Origin: CALKWS01 sp051020515
Lineage (GTDB): Bacteria; Actinomycetota; Actinomycetes; Actinomycetales; Beutenbergiaceae
NCBI RefSeq assembly: GCF_051020515.1
Contig: NZ_CP194857.1
Span: 2,418,001-2,482,000, forward strand
Length of the DNA: 64,000 nucleotides
Direction: 5' to 3'
Shown here in pieces: positions 1 through 11,211 of this stretch (its first letter is position 1; every line of letters starts with the position of its first letter). Below the pieces are notes generated by a model. That model made no database searches. It worked only from the letters and a program-made list of their open reading frames with translations, and was not told the origin of the DNA. The translations under genes were made by a program, and so were the position numbers.

Positions 1-366
1 GACCCGGGTCGTCTCGGCGTCGCCGGACAGCCTCGTGCGGGCCGTGCACCGCGCCGGCGCCCCGGTGATGTCCATGCTCACGGTGGCGGTGCGCCCGGCC
101 TCGGCATCTGCCGGGCCCCAGGCCTGCACCATCTTCAGTTCGATCGTTGAGCCGACCAGTGAGCGCATGGAGTGCGGGATGGTGTCGGTGGGCATCCGTC
201 GCGTAGCCGAGACGATGAAGGCGCCGTCCTCACCGTGGGCCACCTCATGCCGCGCGGACACCGAACCGGAGGCGCGGGCGCTGTCACGCAGGTAGTCCTC
301 GTCACCGAGCATCCGGGCCACACGGGCCGGATCGGCGGGGTAGTCGTGCGTGACCTCGAAGCGCAT
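1..366 (-). CDS. DUF2505 family protein (partial, 3' end outside window)
   Basis: The minus strand reads from an ATG at 366 without a stop to the window edge, about 121 residues. It begins MRFEVTHDYPADPARVARML and continues with segments resembling the actinobacterial DUF2505 family (START/SRPBCC-like fold, function unknown). It is divergent from the kinase gene at 442, with about 75 bp between the starts that must hold both promoters. The family call is from memory of the N-terminal pattern; the C-terminus is not visible. Confidence 0.65.
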   Translation of the reverse strand, partial: MRFEVTHDYPADPARVARMLGDEDYLRDSARASGSVSARHEVAHGEDGAFIVSATRRMPTDTIPHSMRSLVGSTIELKMVQAWGPADAEAGRTATVSMDITGAPARCTARTRLSGDAETTRV

Positions 367-441
367 AGGGCCACGATACCCCCGCCCGTCCGGTCACCAG
401 GTGCGCACGGCCGGAGCCCGTGCTGGAAGTAGGGTGGTCCG

Positions 442-1908
442 GTGTCCACGATGAGTGCATTGATCGCCCGCATGAGTGACCTCGGAGCGCAGGACGTCGA
501 GTGGCTGCACCTGTTGGTCGCCGACTGGCAGGTGATCTCCGATCTGGGCTTTGCCGATCTGGTGCTCTGGCTTCCCACCAAGGACGACGACGTGGTCGCG
601 ATCGCCCACGCCCGCCCGTCCACCGGGGCTACGGTCCATCACGACGACGTGGTCGGCCAGTCGGCCCCGCCCGGCCTGCGCACGATGCTCCTGGCCGCCG
701 CACAGTCCAAGACGCAGTCCCGGTTGCGGGAGGCACGCTGGGAGGGTTCCTTCGCGATCCGGGAGGAGGCGATCCCGGTGGTGCGCGGTGGGCGCACTCT
801 GGCCGTCGTCGCCCGGCAGACCTACCTGGGTGGCAACCGCACCCCGTCGCGGCTGGAGTTGAACTACGTCGAGTCCGCCGATGAGTTGTGCGCCATGATC
901 GCCCGTGGCGAGTTCCCGCTCGCCCATGCCGCTACCGGTCCGCGCCGGGGCGCGCCACGGGTTGGCGATGGCCTGGTCCGCCTGAACGCCGAGGGCGAGA
1001 CGCTGTACGCGAGCCCGAACGCGGTCAGCGCGCTGCACCGGCTCGGCGTGACCGATGAGATCGTGGGCGTGTCGATGGCGGAGGTCATCACCCCGCTGAT
1101 CGAGGACTCCTCCCCGGTGGATGAGTCGCTGCCGCTGGTAGTGATGGGCCGGGCCGCCTGGCGCACCGAGGTCGAGGCGCGCGGGGTGTCGCTGTCCCTT
1201 CGCGCGTTGCCGATCACCGAACACGGGGAACGGACCGGGGCGGTGCTGCTGATCCGGGACGTCTCGGAATTGCGGCGCCAGGAACGCGAACTGCTGACCA
1301 AGGACGCCACCATCCGCGAGATTCACCACCGGGTGAAGAACAATCTCCAGACAGTGGCGGCTCTGCTGCGACTCCAGGCACGCCGCACCGGTTCGAGCGA
1401 GGCGCGCACCGCGCTGGAGGAGGCCATGCGCCGCGTCGCGACGATCGCGACGGTGCATGAGGCGCTGTCACAGACCATCGATGAGGCGGTCGACTTCGAC
1501 GCGGTGTTCGGACGCACGTTGCGGATGGCCGCCGATGTGGCCTCCGGTGAGGCCCGGGTGGTCACCGAACGCACCGGGGAGTTCGGCGGGGTGCCGGCCA
1601 CCGACGCCAGCGCGCTGGCGGTGGTGCTGACCGAACTGGTCACCAACGCCGTCGAGCACGGGCTGGCGGGCCAGAACGGGACGGTTCGGATCGACGCCAG
1701 GCGTGCGGGCAACCAGTTGCGGGTGCGGGTCAGCGACGACGGCGTGGGCATGGACGCGGAGCAGGCAGCCGACGGGCTGGGAACGCAGATCGTGCGGACC
1801 CTGGTGGCCACCGAACTCGACGGCTCGATCGAGTGGGAACCCCTCGAGGGCGGGGGCACCTCGGTGACGTTGAGGGCCACCTTGGCCGACGTCCGCGATG
1901 CCGGCTGA
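442..1908 (+). CDS. pdtaS: PdtaS-like sensor histidine kinase
   Basis: A 488-residue cytosolic kinase. Residues about 1-150 resemble the GAF-like N-domain of PdtaS, about 175-285 a PAS domain, then a HisKA_2 H-box (REIHHRVKNNLQTVAALLRL, His295/296) and a HATPase domain with DDGVGM and the G-L-G-T-Q-I-V motif near the end. In mycobacteria this kinase pairs with the RNA-binding antiterminator PdtaR, which is not in this window. A GTG at 442 or an ATG at 451 could start it; both keep the N-domain intact. No membrane segment is seen. Family identity is strong from near-identical motif strings; the physiological signal is unknown. Confidence 0.9.
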   Translation: MSTMSALIARMSDLGAQDVEWLHLLVADWQVISDLGFADLVLWLPTKDDDVVAIAHARPSTGATVHHDDVVGQSAPPGLRTMLLAAAQSKTQSRLREARWEGSFAIREEAIPVVRGGRTLAVVARQTYLGGNRTPSRLELNYVESADELCAMIARGEFPLAHAATGPRRGAPRVGDGLVRLNAEGETLYASPNAVSALHRLGVTDEIVGVSMAEVITPLIEDSSPVDESLPLVVMGRAAWRTEVEARGVSLSLRALPITEHGERTGAVLLIRDVSELRRQERELLTKDATIREIHHRVKNNLQTVAALLRLQARRTGSSEARTALEEAMRRVATIATVHEALSQTIDEAVDFDAVFGRTLRMAADVASGEARVVTERTGEFGGVPATDASALAVVLTELVTNAVEHGLAGQNGTVRIDARRAGNQLRVRVSDDGVGMDAEQAADGLGTQIVRTLVATELDGSIEWEPLEGGGTSVTLRATLADVRDAG

Positions 1909-1976
1909 TCAAGAAGCAGACGTGCCGGTGAAGAAAAACAACCATGGTTGGAAAAGCCGGTTGGCAGAGACGTAAG

Positions 1977-2014
1977 AAAAAGCCGGCCGGATCCCTGTCG
2001 AGATCCGGCCGGCT
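1977..2014 (-). terminator. Intrinsic terminator of whiB1
   Basis: A perfect 13-bp inverted repeat (AGCCGGCCGGATC / GATCCGGCCGGCT) with an 8-nt loop is followed, on the minus strand, by a run of five T. It starts 25 bp after the whiB1 stop codon. It may also slow transcripts arriving from the kinase gene on the plus strand, but the T-run serves the minus strand. Confidence 0.9.
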
Positions 2015-2038
2015 CGTTCTGTCAGGTGTGGAGTCGGC

Positions 2039-2287
2039 TCAACCCGCGCGCCGTGCACGAGCGGTGCGACGCTTCAGCGCCCGGCGCTCGTCCTCGGACA
2101 TCCCGCCCCAGACACCAGCGTCCTGGCCGGATTCCATCGCCCACTTCAAGCAGGTGTCGATAACGTCGCAGCGCCGGCAGACGCCTTTGGCTTCCTCGAT
2201 CTGAACGAGGGCGGGCCCGGTGTTCCCGATCGGGAAGAAGAGTTCGGGGTCCTCGTTCAGACAGGCAGCCTGATTACGCCAATCCAT
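2039..2287 (-). CDS. whiB1: WhiB1-type Fe-S transcriptional regulator
   Basis: An 82-residue WhiB-family protein with the four cluster ligands Cys9, Cys37, Cys40 and Cys46 (C-x2-C-x5-C spacing), the turn GVWGGMSEDERR and a basic C-terminal tail. The N-terminus MDW...EDPELFFP.GN.GPAL matches WhiB1, the nitric-oxide-sensing essential regulator that binds the primary sigma factor in mycobacteria. It stands alone, with its own terminator and about 270 bp of upstream non-coding DNA before the divergent gene at 2555. Confidence 0.93.
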   Translation of the reverse strand: MDWRNQAACLNEDPELFFPIGNTGPALVQIEEAKGVCRRCDVIDTCLKWAMESGQDAGVWGGMSEDERRALKRRTARARRAG

Positions 2288-2554
2288 CTGTGGTGCACTC
2301 CTTGGTAGGCATGACGATCAACGCGGTGACAGCCTGAGGCTGTGCTCGACGACCGCTGAGCGGGTGTGCGGGACGCGTTGATCGGCTCGGTAAAAAGTCC
2401 TTCTTTAGGTTCACACGACACGTGCTGTTTCACAAGGGGTAGCCGGTAGCTTTCCACTGCACCGTCGTGAGACATCCCTCACATTCCATGGAATGAGAAG
2501 GTGCCGAATCCGAGCGCAGGCCCTGCCCCGGAATACCCCCATTAGGGTAGGGCC

Positions 2555-2968
2555 ATGCCCGAGAAGTCACCGTCTCCGCGCCCGATCCTGCTGACGGTGG
2601 CCCTGGTCCTGGTCGGGCTGCAGGTGCTCGGTCTGATCGTCCTGGCGATCGGCGGTCTGGGCGGACTGCTCCGTGCCGCCAGCCTTGAGCAGGTCACGAT
2701 CGTCACACTCGCGGTGGTGCTGTTGGGGCTGGCCCTGTTGGTCGGTGCCGCCGGCTGGGGGTTGTGGCAGGGCAAGCGGTGGGGCCGCGGGCCCGTGGTC
2801 ACCTGGCAGTTGCTGCTGCTGGCGGTGGGCGTCAGCGGTCTGGGCGGCCAGGAGTGGTGGGCCACCGTGGTACCGATCGTGATGTCGCTGGTGATCATTG
2901 CCGGGGTGCTCGCGCCGTCCTCCCGTGCGGCGACCGATCGCGGTGGCCGTCCCGACGCGGTGCTCTAG
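2555..2968 (+). CDS. Small four-helix membrane protein, unknown function
   Basis: A 137-residue protein with about four hydrophobic segments (near residues 9-32, 46-68, 83-97 and 104-122) separated by short polar turns such as GKRWGRG. I do not recognise a family. Its TAG stop (2966-2968) overlaps, tail to tail, the stop of the FtsK-like gene on the other strand (2965-2967), so the two genes converge with no room for a terminator between them. Confidence 0.7.
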   Translation: MPEKSPSPRPILLTVALVLVGLQVLGLIVLAIGGLGGLLRAASLEQVTIVTLAVVLLGLALLVGAAGWGLWQGKRWGRGPVVTWQLLLLAVGVSGLGGQEWWATVVPIVMSLVIIAGVLAPSSRAATDRGGRPDAVL

Positions 2969-5900
2969 GTCGCCTCGACCCCATCGGGGCGGGCCACCTG
3001 CACCGGAACCACCCGTGGGCCTTCCACCAACACGCCGCGCCCCGGTTCCGGGTCGGGGTCCAGCCGGCTCCGGATGTCCACGCCGGTCAGGTGCGGGCTG
3101 ACCGCACCGAGCGCCACCACGACGTCGGCTTCACGCAGGCGAGCCGCCAGGTCGTGGTAGGTGTTCAGCAACCGGTCCGGGTGTGCTGCCCCTACGACGA
3201 CGCGGGTCCGGTCGGCCAGGAGAGTGAGGGTCCGGGTGACCTGGGCGGGCGTGAGCCGGTCGACGTCGTCGATCATCAGCACGTCAGTGCGCTGACGTAC
3301 TTGGGCACCGATCGTGGCCAGCGTGGTGCTGCGGCCCCTTCCGGGCATACCGGCGATCAGCCAGGTGGCGCCGGGCGGCAGGTGAGCACCCACCCAGGTG
3401 GCGTCGTCATCGCCGATGCCCAGCCAGATGCGTTGTGGCTGTTCCGGGGTGGCAGGACGATCGGTCAGCGCCACCTCCTGCGGCAGCGGGCGCAGGCGCA
3501 GGACCGGCCCGTCCGGTGGGGGCCACGTCTCGGCGCCGGCATCCTCCGGTAGTGCCACCTGGCACACCACCGAGGTGCGGGGGGTCAGCAGTACCCCACG
3601 CCCCGGTGGCCAGCCGCTGCCGGTGAGTTCCTTGGGCACCCCGGCCAGCGCGGCGTCGGCGGGATCGCGGGGAGCCAGCACCAGGTGCTGGTCCACCTGG
3701 GCGGCCCAGCGGTGCGCCGGTACCGGGGCGGTGAGCACCGCCGACAGACCCCTGCGGCGCGCCCGGCGCAGCAGCGTGGCGATCAGGTCGGTGCCCGCGC
3801 CGGCACCGGCGACCTCATCGAGTGCGCCGGCCCAGGCGTCGACGTCGTCGATCACCAGCATCTCAGCGCCGCGGCGGCCGGCCAGCAGGTGCAGCAGCCG
3901 CCCGGCCCGGCGCACATCGGCACTGGCGCACCAGGTTCCTGCTGCGGGCGCGGTCTCGGGGATGAGGGGGTCCTCGGCGAGCACATGGACTGCCACGCCC
4001 CGGCGCAGCGCGAGGCCGGCCAACGTCGCCGCGGCCGTGGACCGGCCCGAACCGGGTGGCCCGCTGATCACGATGCTGGCCGGCAGGCAGGGTGCCCACG
4101 CCCAGACGTTGCTCCTCGGGCAGGTCGGTGCGCAGCCAGCCCTGCGCCGGGCCAGCCGGCAACTCGGTAACCGTGAGGGACTCCGGCAACGGCGGCGCCC
4201 AGGGCGGGGGAAGATCCGCTCGCCACGGCTCGGTCCTGATCAGGTCCTCGGCGGCGGATCGGATGGCGTCCACCAGTTCCCCTACCGCAGCGGTATCCCC
4301 GCCCCAGGCCGACTGGAAGGTGGTGGTGGTCTCGGTGCGCAGGATCGCCCGACCCGGTACCGCCGGCAGCCGGGCCGCGGCCGTCATGCCGATCGTGTCG
4401 GTGGAGTCGGCCTCCTCCAGGACGCGCAGGCAAAGCCGGGTGGTCAGGTTCGCGCGCATGTCGGCGCTGATCGCTCCGGCTGGGCGCTGGGTGGCCAGCA
4501 CCAGGTGGATCCCCAGGGACCGCCCCTGAGCAGCCAGGCGGACCAGGTCGTCCAGATGCTCGGGGTGGTCATCGGACATCGCGCGGAACTCATCGACGAT
4601 CACCATCAGCCGTGGCAGCCGCCCGCCGCCGCCCTCGCCGTCGGGACGGCCGCGCTGGTACTCGGCCAGGTTCGTCGCGCCCGCCCGGGCCAGGATCTGC
4701 TCGCGCCGGAGCAGTTCGGCGCGCAGACTGGCCAGCGCTCGTGAGGTGGCCGACCCGTCCAGGTCGGTGAGGACCCCCAGCACCTGTGGCAACGGGCTGA
4801 TCGGGGCGAACGTGGCACCGCCCTTGTAGTCCACCAGCAGGAACGCCAGGTTCCCCGGTGGGTACCGCGCGGCCAGTGCCAGCACCCAGGAGAGCAGCAG
4901 TTCGGACTTGCCCGACCCGGTGGTGCCGGCCACCACGGCATGCGGACCCTCGCGGACCAGGTCGAGGCACACCGGGCCGCTGCCGTCGTGGCCGATGTGG
5001 GCGGCCAGACCGGTGTCGGCGCTGCGCCACCGCTGCCCGATGTCGGTGGCGGTATGCGGGCCGATCAGTTCGGCAAGCGGTGCCACCCGGGGGATGGCCA
5101 CCACCGCGTGTGCGCCGGTGGCCAGCACCGAGCACACGGCACCCGCCCACCGGGAGGAGACCCGGCGGTCGTGACCGGGCCGCACCTGGATGATCCGGGC
5201 GCACCACGGCGGCACCTGCCCCAGGTGGCGGGCCAGCACCAGGTGCGCCGCCGCGACGTCGGCTCCGTCTGCGGCGTCCTCGGCCTCCAGCACCCGGAGC
5301 ACGCGGGCAGGTCCATCACCGCTGTCCGGCAGCGCCGTCGCCCAGGCCCACCCGTCGGGCACCTCGGTCCGCCAGTGCCCGGGTGGGGAGCGCACCACGA
5401 GTTGGCAGAGCAGGTAGCGCGCTAGGGACTCACTCTCCGCTCGGCCGCCCACCAGGGCCACGCCGGCACCATCGGCCGGGACCGGCAGGCAACCAGCCCG
5501 GCGGGTTCCCGACCGGCCCCCGTGGGCGGGCACCGCCGGCAGACCCGCGTCCGCGGTGCCGACGTCCCATCCCGCCTCCTCGGCCGGGCACTGCCCCGGT
5601 GCGGGGACGAGGCTCCCGCGCTGGGCGGCCACGATCAGCGCGGCCGGGTCATCAACGCGCGGACACCCGGTCGGGGCGTCCGGGCTGCTCGGGCCAAGCG
5701 GGCCGGTCGGGCCGGAACCGGTGGGCGCCTCCGGTCCCTGCGGCCGATGGCGCCGTCGTCGCCGGTTCAGGGCCGGCCAGGCAAGGGCGAGCCCCATCGG
5801 GATCAGCAACAACGGCAGCAGCCGCCAGAGGCCGGCACCACCGGCCAACAGCGCCGGCACCATCCCTACGCTCATCAGTAAAGGCAGCACCATTCCCGGC

Positions 5901-6366
5901 ATGGCCGGATCCACGCTGCCGGCCCGCGCACGTGCGGGTTCGGCTGCGCGTAACGACGGGTGCGGACGGACCTGCAGGGTGCTGGTGCCCACGTGCAGCA
6001 GGTCCCCGGCCCGTATCCGCCGCCAGCGGCCGGTGACGCGCCGGCTGCGCCGCCGCCATCGCAGGCCCGAGCCCCCAGCACCCGGGCCGACTGTGCCCGC
6101 GAACGCCCACGGGCCGGGCGCCACCGTGAGCCGTTGGCGCTATCCAGGTCCCGGACCTGTATCCGCCCGCTTCGGTGCCGCAGGTGCAGGTGGTTCCGGG
6201 ACAGGTGCGCATCACACAGTCGCAGACCCGCATCCGCACCGCGGCCCACGATGATTCCCCGACTGTCCAGACCGGCGACCCAGCCGGCATCGGGCCCGGC
6301 GATCACGGCGATGTGCACGTGGGTGCGCATCGCCCCACGGACCCGGGCTGCGTCGTCGTCGGCCAT
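2965..6366 (-). CDS. FHA domain-FtsK/SpoIIIE ATPase (EssC-like), two frameshifts
   Basis: One gene of about 1,130 residues when two single-base gaps are repaired near 6130 and 4080. The start is an ATG at 6366; the first 75 residues form an FHA domain (GLDSRGIIVGRGADAGLRL, then the LSRNH and DLDSANGS motifs), followed by two transmembrane segments and a first FtsK/SpoIIIE domain with Walker A TTGSGKSELL and Walker B LMVIVDEFRAM. A second, weaker ATPase domain follows the second break (SGPPGSGRST, MLVIDDVDAW), and a third P-loop-like stretch (AGMPGRGRST) lies nearer the end. This layout matches membrane ATPases of type VII (ESX/EssC) systems, but no WXG100 or other ESX gene is visible within the window. 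It could instead be a stand-alone FHA-FtsK protein. Confidence 0.8.
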
Positions 6367-6460
6367 ATCCCTCAGCCTGCGCGGGTGCCCCGGCCGGTAC
6401 ACGGGACCGGCCGGGGCGTTGTGGACACCGGGATCGGTGATCCACAACCGCGTCCCGGTG

Positions 6461-9029
6461 CTAGGGGCCGGCCAGAGCCACCACGGGGGCATCACGCACC
6501 GCTGACCGGGCCGGCAGCACCGAGGCCGCCAGACCAGCGGCCAGGGCACCGGCCAGGACCAGGCCCAGGTCGCGCCAGGGCACATCAGCGTGACGTCCCC
6601 GAGTCCGGAGAGCATCACCGTGGAACCGGCCCAGCCGTACGCCACACCGGCGACGATCCCGATCACGGCGCCGGCGAAGGAGATCAGCACCGCCTCGGCC
6701 GCGAGCATGCCGCGCAGCCGACCCCGGGACAGTCCCATGGCCCGCAGCGTGGCTGACTCCCGCCGTCGTTCCAGCACGGACAACGACAGTGTGTTGGCCA
6801 CCCCGACCAGGGCGATCACCACCGACACCCCGAGCAGGGCGACGACGATGGCCAGCAACGTGCTGATCACCTCTTGGTACCCGGCCCGCTCCACACCGCT
6901 GCCGCCCAGCCACGCGGTGGGGTTCCCGGGTGAGGCGGCCTGCAGATCGGTCAGGGCCGTCTGCACCTCACGGACCACATCCATTTCGTCGGCGCCGTCG
7001 GCAAAGCGTGCCCAGGCCGTGGTGATCTGTGCCGACTCGTCGAGTTCGGCCAGCACCTCGGGTGAGACCAGGGCGGTGCCCGGATGCCGGACAGGTGGAC
7101 ACGCAAGGACACCTCGGTGCCGTCCTGGGCGGTGATGGTGACCTCGTCCTCGTCCTCCAGGTCGTACCAGTCGTGGTGACTGTGCGGCAGCACGACGGTC
7201 CCCTCGGGGATGCCCCCGGCGAGGTCGGGATCGCGCACCACCTGCTCGAGGCTGCCCTCGGCCACAGCGCCGACGAACTGGGTGGTCTCGGTGCCGGTGC
7301 GCGCCGAGCGGAGTTCGACGACGGCCTGCTCGATCAGGACTGTCTCGCTGATGTCGGGATGGTCGGCGAGGACCTGCACCTGCCCGCGAGAAGGTTCCGC
7401 GCCGTTGTGACCAACCGACATGGTCAGGTCGACGCCGAAGCGCTCGTCCAGGTTCCGCGACAGGGACTCCTGTGCGGTCAGCGCACCAGTGGACATCATG
7501 GCCACCAGCGCCACGCTGATCATCAGGGCCGATGCGGTGGCGCCGGTGCGCCGCGGGTTGCGCACAGCGTTGGCGGTAGCGAGCCGTGCCGGCACCGATC
7601 GGCCCAGGAGGCGGCCGTTGAGACGGATCAGCGCGGGCACGATGAACATCGCCCCGATCAGTAGCCCCAGCAGCGACAACAGCCCCCCGAGCACGCCGAT
7701 CCCCAGGGCCAGGAACACCGCGTCGGAACCCTCACCAGCCCCGACCGACAGGACGAGGGCGCCGGCGAGCAGCGCCGCGCCGGTCACCAGGGAACCGATC
7801 GCCAGTGCGATGCGTGCTCGTCCGGCGCGGCGCTCGGGCTTTCCCTCCACCGGCTGCAGGGCCGCCAGTGGTGCCACCCGGGTGGCCAGCCGAGCCGGGA
7901 TCGCGCAGGCTCCCACGGTGACGATCAGGCCGGTGAGCAAGGTGGCCGCCACGATGCCCGGGCTCAGGTGCACCGTGGTGTCCAGGGGCACCTCGTCGTT
8001 CGCCCCCGCGAGCAGGTTGAGCCCGCCGGCGACCACGGCCACGGCCAACCCCAGTGCCACCGCGGCGGCGAGCAGGCCCAGCACCGCGGCCTCGAGGAGC
8101 ACGGAGCGGCGGATCTGCGCTCTGGAGGCACCGACACAACGCAGCAGGGCCAGGGTGCGGGTGCGCTGGGCGATCAGCACGGTGAAGGTGTTGGCGATCA
8201 CCAGCGCAGCCACGGCGAGAGCCACCGCGGCGAATGCGAGGCCCAGAGCGGTCAGCATGCCATCCCCGGTGAAATCCGCGGCCATGTCCTCAGCCCGCTC
8301 GGTGACGGTCTGCACCGTGACGCCCGGGAGGCTCTCCTCGAGACCGGTGCGCACCTGGGCCAGGTCGGCGTCGCCTGACATCAGCACGACCGCCTCGGTG
8401 AAGTGCAGCCGGTCCGCTGCGCCACCCGTGCGGTCCCACGCCTCGAATGTGACCGCATCGGTCAGGACCTGCTGGGCCATCGCGAAGAAGGACGACGGTG
8501 CCTCGAGGAGTCCCACGACCTGCACCGTGCGTTCGTGTTCGGTGGGCTCCGCGCCGTCGTCGAGACCTGCCGGATCCTCCCAGGTCAGGGTGATCTCGTC
8601 GCCGAGCCCGGCACCCAGCCGTTGGGCGAGGTCGGCCACCACGGCCACCTGGCCCTCAGCCTCGGGGAGCGCACCGTCGGTCAGGGTGGGCACGGACAGC
8701 CGGGCATCGGAGGGGACCGGACCCATCATCGCCCACTCGCTACGCTCACCGGCGTGCAGGTCGATGAAGGCTCGGGAGACCGGGTTCACCGCGGTGACCC
8801 CGTCCACCTGACCCAGTTCGTGCACCTGGTCCAGGCTCATCCCGCCCGAGCCGATCACCAGGTCCGCCTCGGCGTAGCCGGCTGCCATGGTGTTGTGCGT
8901 GGTGGCCTCGACCGTGGCCCCGGCCAGCAGGGTGGTCGCCACGAATGCCGAACCGAGCACGATCGCCAGCGCGGCTGCGCCCAGCCGCCCGGCGGAGGAG
9001 CGCATCTGGTGCAGCGCGACGCGCCACAT
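6461..9029 (-). CDS. ABC transporter permease, FtsX/MacB type, two frameshifts
   Basis: About 855 residues once shifts near 7080 and 6590 are repaired. It begins with one membrane helix and a MacB-like periplasmic-type domain, then two FtsX blocks of three helices each, ending in the typical LAASVLPARSAVRDAPVVALAG. The start ATG overlaps the stop of the ATPase gene (ATGA at 9029), so the pair is translated together as an exporter. The second FtsX block includes the conserved ERRRESATLRAMGLSRGRLR segment. Substrate is unknown; relatives in actinobacteria export lipids, peptides or antibiotics. Confidence 0.88.
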
Positions 9030-9781
9030 CAGCGGGCCCCCACGGTGGGACGCAGCGACTCCAGCCCGGCGATCACCGAATCCGCGGTGGGGTCGGTGAT
9101 GGCGCCCGCGATGCGCCCATCGGCCAGCAGCACCACCTCGTCGGCGTAGGCGGCGGCGGTGGGGTCGTGGGTGACCATCACCACCGTCTGGGTGAGTTCG
9201 CGCACACTGCGGCGCAGGAACGCCAGCACCTCGGTGCCGGAGCGGGAGTCCAGGTTGCCGGTGGGTTCGTCGGCGAAGATCACCTCGGGCCGGGTGGACA
9301 GGGCCCGGGCGATCGCGACCCGTTGCTGCTGTCCGCCGGAGAGTTCGTGGGGCTTGTGATGCAGCCGCTCGTCCAGGCCGAAGGATGCGGTCAGCAGGTC
9401 CAGCCAGTCCGGGTCCACCGTGCGCCCGGCGAGTTGGCTCGGCAGGGCGATGTTCTGTGCTGCGGTGAACATCGGAAGCAGGTTGAAGCTCTGGAAGACG
9501 AACCCGATCCGGTCCCTGCGTACCTTGGTCAGTGCCGCATCGGACAGGGCCGTCAGGTCGGTGTCGCCGAGGAAAGCCTGACCGGAGGTGGCCGAGTCCA
9601 ACCCGGCCAGCAAGTGCATCAAGGTGGACTTACCGGATCCGGAGGGGCCCATGATGGCGGAGAATCTGCCGGCGGCGAAGGAGATGTTCACGGCGTCCAG
9701 GGCGCGCACGGACACCTCCCCGCGACCATAGATCTTGGTCAGGTCGGCCGCGCGTACCGCGGTGGTCTCATCGGTTCTCAT
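9029..9781 (-). CDS. ABC transporter ATP-binding protein, MacB/LolD type
   Basis: A complete 250-residue nucleotide-binding subunit: Walker A GPSGSGKST (about residue 45), Q-loop in FVFQSFNLLP, signature LSGGQQQRVAIARAL, Walker B VIFADEPTGNLDS and H-loop VMVTHD. It is the partner of the overlapping permease gene downstream. About 107 bp of non-coding DNA separates it from the methyltransferase gene, so the operon promoter probably lies at 9782-9888. Confidence 0.92.
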   Translation of the reverse strand: MRTDETTAVRAADLTKIYGRGEVSVRALDAVNISFAAGRFSAIMGPSGSGKSTLMHLLAGLDSATSGQAFLGDTDLTALSDAALTKVRRDRIGFVFQSFNLLPMFTAAQNIALPSQLAGRTVDPDWLDLLTASFGLDERLHHKPHELSGGQQQRVAIARALSTRPEVIFADEPTGNLDSRSGTEVLAFLRRSVRELTQTVVMVTHDPTAAAYADEVVLLADGRIAGAITDPTADSVIAGLESLRPTVGAR

Positions 9782-9888
9782 GTTGGAGACGTTAGATCTG
9801 CGCCGCCTCGGTCACATCGGGCCGTGGACGGGTTCGTCTCTCATCCCCCGGGATGACGCCGGGGCGGGTCACCGACCCACGGGGGAGG

Positions 9889-10478
9889 TCAACGCAGCCT
9901 GACGAAGGCCCACTGCCCGGGCAGATGCTCGGTGCGGACCTCCTGACCGGCCCGGGTGACCACAGCCATCCGTCCGGCCGCGGGAATGACCATGCGACCG
10001 CCGTCGTCGAGCTGGCTGACCAGTTCGGTCGGGATCTGGCCGCCGTCGGCCGAGACCAGGATCCGGTCCCAGGTACGTCCGGCGTGCCCAGCACGTCGGG
10101 TGTGGCCAAGTCGACGCGCACCCAGGGAAGGTCGTACCCACTCAGTGCCGTGCGGGCGAAACCGACCAGGAAATCGGTGAGGTCCAGGCCCAGGACCTCG
10201 CCCCCGGGCCCGGTCAACTGGCCCAGCAGGGCGCTGGTCCAGCCCGACCCGGAACCGATGTCCAGCACCCGGTGACCGGGGCGGACGTCCAGGGCCTGCA
10301 GCATCCGTCGTACGGTGCTGGGTTGGGAATTGGTGGAACCGTCGGCCAGCGGTAACGGGTGGTCCTGGTGGGCCTGATCGCGCAGTGCCTCCGGCAGGAA
10401 GTCGGCGCGCTCGATCGCCCTCATCGCGGCCACCACCGGGTCGGTGGGGCGGTGCGGGCGCTCGCTGAAGGTGGCCAT
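9889..10478 (-). CDS. PIMT-like SAM methyltransferase, one frameshift
   Basis: About 196 residues when a missing base near 10080 is added. It resembles protein-L-isoaspartate O-methyltransferase: an N-terminal segment ending ADGSTNSQPSTVRRML, motif I VLDIGSGSGWTSALL, the acidic GLDLTD, then WDRILVSADGGQIPTELVSQL and a C-terminus QWAFVRLR. The usual family catalytic loop is GTTISQP; here it is GSTNSQP. I chose the ATG at 10478; a TTG at 10523 would overlap the response-regulator stop. It lies just downstream of the two-component pair. Confidence 0.75.
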
Positions 10479-10519
10479 GCTGCGACCGTACTGCGCGATG
10501 TGGCCGTGCGCTTGCCGGC

Positions 10520-11211
10520 TCAATTGCCGGCGTGGACCAACCCGGTCTCGTAGGCGATCACCACGGCCTGGACCCGGTCGCGCGCGCCGAGTTTGGCCAG
10601 CACCCGGCCCACGTGGGTCTTCACGGTTGCCTCGGCGACATAGAGCCGGGCGGCGATCTCGGTGTTGGTGTGACCGCGTGCGATTAGTTCCAGCACCTCC
10701 CGCTCCCGGCTGGTCAGCACCTCGAGCACCTGCGCCGGCGCCCGCTCCTGCGCCGGGGCCATGGTGGCCAACTGTCCGAGTAGCCGGCGGGTGGCCGAGG
10801 GAGCGATCACCGCGTCACCGGAGTGCACCGTGCGGACGGCCGCGAGCATCTGCTCCGGCGGGGTGTCCTTGAGCAGGAACCCACTGGCACCGGCCTTGAT
10901 CGCTCGCAGCACGTACTCATCGAGGTCGAAGGTGGTCAGGATGATGACCTTGGGACCGCTGTCGTCGCCGGCGGTGCCCCCGCCGGTGAGTTCGGCGGTG
11001 GCGGCGATGCCGTCCATCGCCGGCATCCGGACGTCCATCATCACTACATCCACGGGGTGGGACCCCAGCAGTCGTAGGGCTGCGCGCCGTCGCCGGCCTC
11101 GACCGACACCTCCATGTCCGGCTGGGAGTTGATCACCATCGCCAGGCCCGCGCGGACCAGATGCTGATCGTCGACCAGCCCGACCCGGATGGTCTGCGCG
11201 CTCTCGCTCAT
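10520..11211 (-). CDS. NarL/LuxR-family response regulator, one frameshift
   Basis: About 230 residues with a break near 11085 inside the receiver domain. The N-terminus IRVGLVDDQHLVRAGL carries the acidic pocket, and VVMMDVRMPAMDG carries the phospho-acceptor Asp. The C-terminal LuxR HTH reads LTSREREVLELIARG...EIAARLYVAEATVKTHVGRV. The start ATG overlaps the kinase stop (ATGA at 11208-11211), so this is its cognate regulator. A likely target is a nearby ABC exporter, as in many DesKR/LiaSR-type pairs; that is inference. Confidence 0.88.

Noticed and set aside
394..1458. Long minus-strand frame across the histidine kinase
   Set aside because: It lies wholly antisense to a gene with clear domains, has low-complexity composition typical of high-GC shadow frames, and shows no motif.
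2405..2500. Possible CRP sites upstream of whiB1 (GTG...TCACA pairs)
   Set aside because: The half-site spacing is wrong for CRP (shorter or longer than six bases) in both candidates, so no operator is claimed.
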